DNA from: an uncultured Ruminococcus sp. | GTDB taxonomy: Bacteria; Bacillota; Clostridia; Oscillospirales; Ruminococcaceae | Direction: 5' to 3' | Assembly (NCBI GenBank): GCA_902800795.1 | Contig: CADCFQ010000010.1 | Location: 62,001-126,000 of the forward strand | Length of the DNA: 64,000 bases | Shown: one piece after another, positions 59,175 through 64,000 of the stretch | How the letters are laid out: each line of letters starts with the position of its first letter | How positions within the stretch are numbered: position 1 is the first letter of the stretch | Position numbers and translations under genes: made by a program | Notes under the pieces: model-generated | What the model was told of the DNA's origin: nothing | What the model saw: only the letters and a program-made list of their open reading frames with translations | The model's database searches: none

Positions 59175-59831
59175 TCAGTCAAGCAGCCCTGCTATCTCCG
59201 CATATTTCTCGATAATATTCTTTCCCTGGTCGTCAGGGTTCAGGTCAACGTCCTTTGCTCTTGCTCTCAGCGCAGGATTTTCATAAAACATCTCATACGC
59301 CAGGTTGTGCTGCATCCATTCATCCACCATATCATCAGGCACTCTGTAAGAGACCATATCTCTTCCGTGAAGCGGGTTCTCATCAATAAGCGCCTGACAG
59401 ATCAGCAGCATATCGGAAGAATTAGTGATCTTGTAGGAGTCCACTATCTTCCAGTTGTCCGGAGTGTAGATAGCTGTGAACACCTCTCCGTTATAATCAA
59501 ACTGATACTCACAGTTCTCTCCGTCAGTGTTCCTGAAATTCAGATCATCGATACTGCTCAAAAGCCCCAGTGTGTTGTCATAAATGCTTTTGCGCTCTTT
59601 TGTCTCTTTCTGCGATACTGAAAGATCATTTTCCGCCGCCGCAGCCGTAGTAGTCGTTGTGGTCGTTGTGGTCTGTTCTTCCTGCTCGGGAAGCGACGAC
59701 TCAACGCTGACCACAGACGATATCTCGGTGCTCTCAGCAGAAGATTTTATATCAGCCTTGCTGCTGCTCACCCTGTCAGCGCAGGCCGACAGCACACACA
59801 GCAGCGCAAGTGCGGCTACATACTTTTTCAT
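59175..59831 (-). CDS. Lipoprotein of unknown function with poly-Thr linker
   Basis: A 218-residue lipoprotein. The signal peptide ends in CVLSAC (Cys17). A Ser/Glu-rich linker with nine consecutive Thr (59646-59672) leads to a domain of about 130 residues (SIYDNTLGLLSSIDDLNF to KYAEIAGLLD). This contains a beta strand pair (CEYQFDYNGEVFTAIYTPD) and helices. I do not recognise the fold. The TTGGGTGA site and promoter support the start at 59831. It shares a transcript with the oxidoreductase. Confidence 0.78.
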   Translation of the reverse strand: MKKYVAALALLCVLSACADRVSSSKADIKSSAESTEISSVVSVESSLPEQEEQTTTTTTTTTAAAAENDLSVSQKETKERKSIYDNTLGLLSSIDDLNFRNTDGENCEYQFDYNGEVFTAIYTPDNWKIVDSYKITNSSDMLLICQALIDENPLHGRDMVSYRVPDDMVDEWMQHNLAYEMFYENPALRARAKDVDLNPDDQGKNIIEKYAEIAGLLD

Positions 59832-59860
59832 TGTTTTCACCCAACTTTCGTTATGAAGCA

Positions 59861-59889
59861 ATTATACTATATTTTCACCCTCATTGCAA
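59861..59889 (-). promoter_or_regulatory. Promoter of the lipoprotein/oxidoreductase pair
   Basis: Minus-strand TTGCAA (59884-59889), 17-base spacer, TATAAT (59861-59866). Confidence 0.8.
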
Positions 59890-59979
59890 GCAATATAACC
59901 AACTTGTTACTTTTGTAGCTGTTTTTTAATCATCTGCGCCTGTTGCCTGACAGTTAGTGTAAGACTATGCCATAAACAA

Positions 59980-60004
59980 GAAAAAGACATAGGATAATCC
60001 TATG
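59980..60004 (-). terminator. Terminator after trmO
   Basis: Minus-strand CATAGGA/TCCTATG arms (59988-60004) with a three-base loop, overlapping the stop codon, then TCTTTTTC. Confidence 0.75.
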
Positions 60005-60674
60005 CCTTTTCAGCTTTTATAACCGTTAACGTTGTGCCGTTCACAGTGAATTTTATCTCGAACCCTGCAAAAGGGAAGCCGTAGACCCTTTCCGGGTCAT
60101 CGTGATAAGCCGGTCTTGGGTCAAGCTCCAGTACCCGTCTCAGCGCCGCAAGCCTTTTCTCATCAAAAGGCTTTGCCGCTTCTTCTGGGATGATGACCTC
60201 CAGAAGCCCTGTGTCCCTTTCGCTAAGCCCGCCGAATGCTTCTTCTATCCTGTCGCTCATCGGAAGATAAGGCTTTATATCATATATCGGCGTCATATCC
60301 GCAAGGTCTGCTCCGCTGACTAAAAGCACGCTCCCTTTATCAGCTGTTTTGGTGACACTGTTCAGCTTAACACAGGAAAGCCCCAGGCTGTTTGGCCTGA
60401 ACGGCGATCTTGTGGCAAAAACACCCAGCCTTGTGTTTCCGCCAAGGCGCGGCGGCCTGACGGTCGGCGACCATGAGCCCTGCTTGTTTTGAGAAAACTC
60501 CCATATTAGCCAGAGGTGAGAATACTTCTCGATACCTCTAAGTGCTTCATCTATGCGGTATTCCGGCTCGAATACTATCGTTGCTTCCAGCTCTTCAATA
60601 AGACCGCTTTGTCTTGGTACTCCGAATTTTGACGGAAGGTCTGTTCGTATATATGCTATTGGCTTTATCTCCAT
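60000..60674 (-). CDS. trmO: tRNA (t6A37 N6)-methyltransferase TrmO
   Basis: TrmO (YaeB/TsaA) methylates N6 of threonylcarbamoyladenosine 37 in some tRNAs using SAM. The 224-residue protein has FGVPRQSGL, GVFATRSPFRPNSLGLS, DIKPYLPMSD and the C-terminal domain LDPRPAYHDDPERVYGFPF, all characteristic. Length is normal for the two-domain type. Own promoter, divergent from dtxR. Confidence 0.95.
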   Translation of the reverse strand: MEIKPIAYIRTDLPSKFGVPRQSGLIEELEATIVFEPEYRIDEALRGIEKYSHLWLIWEFSQNKQGSWSPTVRPPRLGGNTRLGVFATRSPFRPNSLGLSCVKLNSVTKTADKGSVLLVSGADLADMTPIYDIKPYLPMSDRIEEAFGGLSERDTGLLEVIIPEEAAKPFDEKRLAALRRVLELDPRPAYHDDPERVYGFPFAGFEIKFTVNGTTLTVIKAEKA

Positions 60675-60700
60675 AATGAGCTCCTTGTATTTTTTATATC

Positions 60701-60730
60701 ATTATAATACAAAACCCTGCCTTGTGTCAA
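60701..60730 (-). promoter_or_regulatory. Promoter of trmO
   Basis: Minus-strand TTGACA (60725-60730), 18-base spacer, TATAAT (60701-60706). Confidence 0.75.
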
Positions 60731-60743
60731 ATATGGATGATAC

Positions 60744-60772
60744 TTGACTTTTTTGTGCAATTGTATTATAAT
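60744..60772 (+). promoter_or_regulatory. Promoter of the DtxR/MntR-type gene
   Basis: TTGACT (60744-60749), 17-base spacer, TATAAT (60767-60772). Confidence 0.82.
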
Positions 60773-60802
60773 TAAACCAGTGTTAATGATAGGAGTGATC
60801 GT

Positions 60803-61195
60803 ATGGCAGGGATACACGCTTCCGGCGAAGATTATCTTGAAGCTATCCTGGTTCTCGGACAAAAGAACAAAGGCGAGGTCAGGAGCATAGATGTTTCCAG
60901 AGAGCTTGAAGTTACAAAGCCAAGTGTCTCTAATGCAATGAAGATACTTAAAAACGGCGGCTTCATTCTAATAGACGGTGACGGATATATCACTCTCACC
61001 GAAGAGGGAAGAGCGATCGCATTAAAAATATATGAGAAGCACCGTGTGCTGTCCTTGTGGCTCCAGGATATGGGTGTCAGCGAGGAAGTTGCGGCAGAAG
61101 ATGCCTGCAAGATAGAACACGTTATCTCGGATGAAAGCTTCAACTGTCTCAAAGAGCATCTGAAAAGCTCTCACGAACTGGATATCATTGAATAA
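60803..61195 (+). CDS. DtxR/MntR-family metal-dependent transcriptional regulator
   Basis: A 130-residue regulator of iron or manganese genes. The N-terminal winged helix (EDYLEAILVLGQKNKGEVRSIDVSRELEVTKPSVSNAMKIL) is characteristic. The dimerisation domain has metal-ligand positions in KIEHVISDESF and EKHRVLSLWL. It lacks the C-terminal SH3-like domain of true DtxR, so it is nearer MntR/IdeR-short forms. The second-residue region and the EDACKIEH ligands suit Mn or Fe but do not decide which. No transporter gene is adjacent. AGGAG precedes the ATG. Confidence 0.92.
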   Translation: MAGIHASGEDYLEAILVLGQKNKGEVRSIDVSRELEVTKPSVSNAMKILKNGGFILIDGDGYITLTEEGRAIALKIYEKHRVLSLWLQDMGVSEEVAAEDACKIEHVISDESFNCLKEHLKSSHELDIIE

Positions 61196-61233
61196 TATAA
61201 AGCTGCAGGCGCAGTGAAGCATCTCGTGTTTTG

Positions 61234-61269
61234 GGCACTTTTGTCGGGAGACTGACAGGAGTGCCTTTT
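61234..61269 (+). terminator. First terminator-like hairpin after dtxR
   Basis: GGCACT/AGTGCC with inner TGTC/GACA pairs, eight-base loop, then TTTTG. Confidence 0.6.
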
Positions 61270-61307
61270 GTTTACCCTGTCCGGCGCCTGCTCAGTGAAT
61301 AGTAAGG

Positions 61308-61330
61308 TGTCCGCTTTGCGGACATTTTTT
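61308..61330 (+). terminator. Second, strong terminator after dtxR
   Basis: Perfect seven-base arms TGTCCGC/GCGGACA with loop TTT and six T residues. Confidence 0.82.
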
Positions 61331-61371
61331 ATCACTGCCGCACATCTGTGTCTGTCGCTAAGTTGCATAAA

Positions 61372-61406
61372 AAAGACGTCTTCGGTAAATTGCCGGAGAC
61401 GTCTTT
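61372..61406 (-). terminator. Terminator after the zinc-ribbon membrane protein gene
   Basis: On the minus strand AAAGACGTCT with CGG and the matching CCG with AGACGTCTTT form a long stem, then TTTT. The stem is also palindromic on the plus strand. Confidence 0.8.
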
Positions 61407-61413
61407 AGTTTTA

Positions 61414-62202
61414 TCAGTCGTGAGTTTTCTGTCCGCAGACACTGCAGAATTTTGCATTCGGGTTTTTAAGGACCGAACCGCAGTGGGGACACTTGGGCTC
61501 TGCCTCTGGCTGGGAAACAGCAGGAGTCGGGATAACGGGTGCTGCTGCCGGGATAACAGCCTCAGGACTGCTTACAGGAGTTGTAAACGGTCCCTTGTTG
61601 AATGCAGGCTCCTGCATCTGGCCGAAGCCATGCTCGGCAGGGAGCTGGATATCAGACACGGTGTCGATCTCTACAGTGAAAGTCTCACCGCTGAGTCTGA
61701 GCGCAAGGCAAAGACCCGAGAGCATAAGGAAAAACGCTGCAAGAAGAGGGATACTGAATACCAGAAGCTCACAGATCTTGATGAAAACAGTCTGGTCTGT
61801 ATCTCTGGATTTGATCTCCATGATAGAATTTGTAAGTCTGTGGATCATTCCTATAACAGGAAGCGGGATGCTTGCAAGAGCAGTGAAGATAACTATCGAT
61901 GCTGATGTGCTGGACAGCCCCTTTTTGCCCTTGTTTTTGAACATCAGTATCATAACAACGAAGGATACGATGCACAGCATAACGCTTGTGGAATAGATCT
62001 GGAAATAGTTGTAGACAGTATCAAGCGAATCATTGAAATTGTAAATGAACATATGGTCAATGTCATGCTTGAAAACAGCGTTGTGGATAAGTGTCGCAAT
62101 TGGATCGAATGCAGCGCCGATGGCTGCGAAAACGAAAGATAAGAGAGCAAACACACAGACAGCGCCGCTTGAGTTTGTCAGCTTTTTGGTTACTTTGTTC
62201 AT
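61414..62202 (-). CDS. Membrane protein with C-terminal zinc ribbon
   Basis: A 262-residue protein. Four hydrophobic segments occupy about residues 12-35, 66-88, 100-120 and 140-165. A Pro/Ala-rich linker follows, ending in a zinc ribbon CPHCGSVLKNPNAKFCSVCG (two CxxC pairs) at the C-terminus, which would be cytosolic. Zinc-ribbon membrane proteins of this kind are common in Clostridia, but their function is unknown. The start at 62202 has AAAGGAAG eight bases upstream; an earlier in-frame ATG is less well placed. Confidence 0.78.
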   Translation of the reverse strand: MNKVTKKLTNSSGAVCVFALLSFVFAAIGAAFDPIATLIHNAVFKHDIDHMFIYNFNDSLDTVYNYFQIYSTSVMLCIVSFVVMILMFKNKGKKGLSSTSASIVIFTALASIPLPVIGMIHRLTNSIMEIKSRDTDQTVFIKICELLVFSIPLLAAFFLMLSGLCLALRLSGETFTVEIDTVSDIQLPAEHGFGQMQEPAFNKGPFTTPVSSPEAVIPAAAPVIPTPAVSQPEAEPKCPHCGSVLKNPNAKFCSVCGQKTHD

Positions 62203-62236
62203 ATATATACTTCCTTTCATATAAACTTCTTTTAAT

Positions 62237-62265
62237 ATCATACTCTCTTTTTAATAAAATGTCAA
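62237..62265 (-). promoter_or_regulatory. Promoter of the zinc-ribbon gene
   Basis: Minus-strand TTGACA (62260-62265), 17-base spacer, TATGAT (62237-62242). Confidence 0.78.
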
Positions 62266-62284
62266 TAGTTTATTATCACGCTTT

Positions 62285-64000
62285 TTAGCCTTTTGTGTCA
62301 CTATCCTGACTTTCATTTGCGAGAGTCTGGCTTATCTTTTCGATGATTTGTTCATCCTGTTTGTCAGTCTCGGGAACCTCATCCTCATCAGCTGTTTCGC
62401 TGTTGTCTTTTTTGTCTTCACTGTCATTATTCTTCTGAGGGTCCATAAGCCTTACGATAATTGCCGAAGAAAGAAGACCGCCTTTAAATTCAAACAGGAA
62501 CACGATGACAAGCATTATCACTCCGAAGCAGCTGATTATCACCGACACTCTCAGATAGTTCGGAGAGAACGTCATAGAAATCTTGTTTTCGCCCTTTTCA
62601 AGCGGGATAGTTATCAGGCTGTCAAGGGACTTTTCGGCCTTTATCTTTTTACCGTTTACAGTTATGTTCCAGCCGTCCTCATAGGGTATGGTCGTGAACA
62701 GCACCTGATCGTTGTTCTCGGCCGTGCAGACGCCTTCAAGGTGAGTATCCTCAAACTCCGTTACCTCAAGCGTCCTCTGCTGGAGCTGTTCGCAGGTCTT
62801 TGCGAAGGCATCGTAGTCAAATGTATAGAACAGCTGTGTTCTCCAGAAGGCTTCCTTATCGTCATTTGAAATGCTTATGCGTATGCGCAGCTCCTGCCCC
62901 TTTTCATATTTTCCGAAATTCATTATCGAGTAGTTGTCCCCGACAAAGAACTGTCCCATATACTCCATGGGCTCAGTAGTGTTCTTGAACTCCTCCTCGT
63001 CCATAAGGAACACATTGCAGCTTCTCTCATAGCTGGTCGGCAGATACATATAAAGATAAGAGTCCTTGTCCATCTTGACAACATAATCGACGTGGCATTC
63101 CATACGTCCCTGGTCTGCAGGTACAAATTTGCTGTGTCCGTCAACAAGCTTTGAGGTAGCGACATTTTCCATTTCTGTCTTCAGGACATCCAGCTTTGTA
63201 AAATACTGTGTCCTGTCGCCGTTCAGCGCATTGAATATCATATTCTGGTTCCAGAAGGGGTCGTCCTCTCCCAGCACAACATCTTCAATAGCCGGATCGC
63301 ATACTATGCCGAGACCCAGTGCATTGGGGTTGTTATAGAACTTGTAGTTTACATTCACCAGCTGTCCGTCGGTCTCTCCGGAGTGTGAAATATGCTCTTT
63401 TTCGATCTGTGTTGTCAGCTTATATTCCTCCGGCACCTTTACTCTGCTGCCGACATACTGCATATCGCCTGTCTTGTCCATAAGATACTTGATGTCAAAA
63501 AGAGCATCGGTCATAAACGTGGTGCCGTCATACTTTGTATAGTGTCCGCCGAAGGCATAGCCCAGCTTGTGGAGCATCTCAAGCGCAGGAGAATTCATGG
63601 TCGAGCTGGAATGGGATATACCCATATATCCTGTAGCTATCGGGTCGTTTACCGTCCTGTGGAAGGTAGACTCCATACGATAGAATTTTGAAGTGTCGTA
63701 TCCCTTCATCATCGATACCGCATCACGAAGCTCCGAGATGTAAGGCTCATAGGACGAATACTTGCTGTATGCCACGTCGATATCTATCTTGTCGATGGTG
63801 TCGGCGCAGTTGAGGAACAGCTCTCCCGTCAGCAGTATTACAGTGATGATGCACACTGATTTTGACTTGGGATATTTTTTCAGCAGATACAGCATCAGGA
63901 AGTATACCGCCATAGCGATCATCGAGATCCAGATACCCTGGATGATGTTGTAAGGCTCGTTGTCGTCATCAAATTTTGTCCTGAAAAGCTGGAAATGCTC
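62285..64000 (-). CDS. YfhO-family membrane protein, 5' part cut by window
   Basis: The 3' 571 codons of a large membrane protein. The frame is open to the right edge, so the true start lies outside. Near the edge there are hydrophobic segments (MIAMAVYFLMLYLL, VCIITVILLTGELFL). A long outside domain follows, with the YfhO-type features MEST, MGISHSSSTMN, LGYAFGG, KYLMDKTG, PYEDGWNITVNGKKI and FSPNYLRVSVIISCFG. Then come a last transmembrane helix and an acidic tail. YfhO proteins are thought to act in glycosylation of wall or lipoteichoic polymers, based on B. subtilis and Listeria homologues. Confidence 0.88.
   Translation of the reverse strand, partial: EHFQLFRTKFDDDNEPYNIIQGIWISMIAMAVYFLMLYLLKKYPKSKSVCIITVILLTGELFLNCADTIDKIDIDVAYSKYSSYEPYISELRDAVSMMKGYDTSKFYRMESTFHRTVNDPIATGYMGISHSSSTMNSPALEMLHKLGYAFGGHYTKYDGTTFMTDALFDIKYLMDKTGDMQYVGSRVKVPEEYKLTTQIEKEHISHSGETDGQLVNVNYKFYNNPNALGLGIVCDPAIEDVVLGEDDPFWNQNMIFNALNGDRTQYFTKLDVLKTEMENVATSKLVDGHSKFVPADQGRMECHVDYVVKMDKDSYLYMYLPTSYERSCNVFLMDEEEFKNTTEPMEYMGQFFVGDNYSIMNFGKYEKGQELRIRISISNDDKEAFWRTQLFYTFDYDAFAKTCEQLQQRTLEVTEFEDTHLEGVCTAENNDQVLFTTIPYEDGWNITVNGKKIKAEKSLDSLITIPLEKGENKISMTFSPNYLRVSVIISCFGVIMLVIVFLFEFKGGLLSSAIIVRLMDPQKNNDSEDKKDNSETADEDEVPETDKQDEQIIEKISQTLANESQDSDTKG

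Larger units (their letters stand above)
61205..61330 (+). ncRNA. Structured RNA or 3' UTR element downstream of the dtxR gene
   Basis: Starting ten bases after the stop codon, GCAGGCGC (61205-61212) is exactly complementary to GCGCCTGC (61284-61291). This closing helix encloses a hairpin GGCACT/AGTGCC with inner TGTC/GACA (61234-61265) and a TTTTG tail. A second hairpin, TGTCCGC/GCGGACA (61308-61324), followed by TTTTTT, ends the region. AGTGAA follows both closing arms. No promoter is clear, so it may be a 3' UTR-derived RNA rather than an independent gene. No open frame is present in 61196-61413. Confidence 0.4.

Overview
The window reads as an ordinary stretch of chromosome from an anaerobic, low-to-medium GC Gram-positive of the class Clostridia. 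A Ruminococcus-like member of the Oscillospiraceae is the best guess. The evidence is a Bacillus-type housekeeping gene order (yicC-remA-gmk-rpoZ-priA-def-fmt-rsmB-rlmN-prpC-prkC-rsgA-thiN-spoVM), two sporulation genes (spoIIE, spoVM), an isoleucine-type T-box before threonine dehydratase, paired glgC/glgD genes, lipoproteins with STAC-G lipoboxes, and a cell-surface GH5 cellulase-type enzyme. Species assignment is inference. I found no insertion sequence, prophage, CRISPR array or rRNA. One tRNA (Leu-UAA) is present.

Layout. 1-2.0 kb: the 5' part of purE (minus) behind a structured leader ending in an intrinsic terminator, a 76-aa unknown gene, and rsmA. 2.1-10.4 kb: spoIIE, then a complete glycogen-synthesis cluster glgB-glgC-glgD-glgA. 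10.6-16.6 kb: carB without carA, then an ECF sigma factor overlapping a large single-pass membrane protein that carries a PASTA domain. 16.7-30.6 kb: a HAD phosphatase and the long yicC-to-spoVM block, which lacks the coaBC and rpe genes found there in Bacillus subtilis. 30.7-36.8 kb: a membrane protein behind a promoter with a perfect operator-like palindrome, exonuclease III, an intracellular clan GH-A glycosidase, a beta-lactamase-fold lipoprotein, and T-box-ilvA-ridA. 36.8-43.2 kb: a Cof-type HAD gene, walJ and rlmH, rubredoxin, tRNA-Leu, rarA, an S1-domain protein, and an Fn3 plus SleB-like secreted protein. 43.3-49.9 kb: two COG0523 (CobW-type) metallochaperone-like genes, a GH5 lipoprotein, an ECF-transporter S component, an asparagine synthetase lacking its N-terminal cysteine, and a small membrane protein. 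49.9-64 kb: cardiolipin synthase, a GntR/YtrA-regulated ABC exporter operon, a divergent class I methionyl-tRNA synthetase with a CapA-like lipoprotein, a Gfo/Idh/MocA oxidoreductase, trmO, a DtxR/MntR regulator with a structured 3' region, a zinc-ribbon membrane protein, and the 3' part of a YfhO-type membrane protein.

How the genes fit together. The glg genes make and polymerise ADP-glucose into branched glycogen. IlvA makes the reactive enamine that RidA hydrolyses, and both sit behind one isoleucine-sensing leader. PrpC and PrkC form a reversible Ser/Thr phosphorylation pair. The PASTA domain of PrkC reappears in the putative anti-sigma partner of the ECF factor, so two different wall-sensing outputs may share one type of sensor domain. 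The most promising unexplained items are the purE leader, the ECF/PASTA pair, the COG0523-like protein fused to a DUF1980-type C-terminus, the synthetase with an altered KMSKS loop, and the structured RNA downstream of dtxR.
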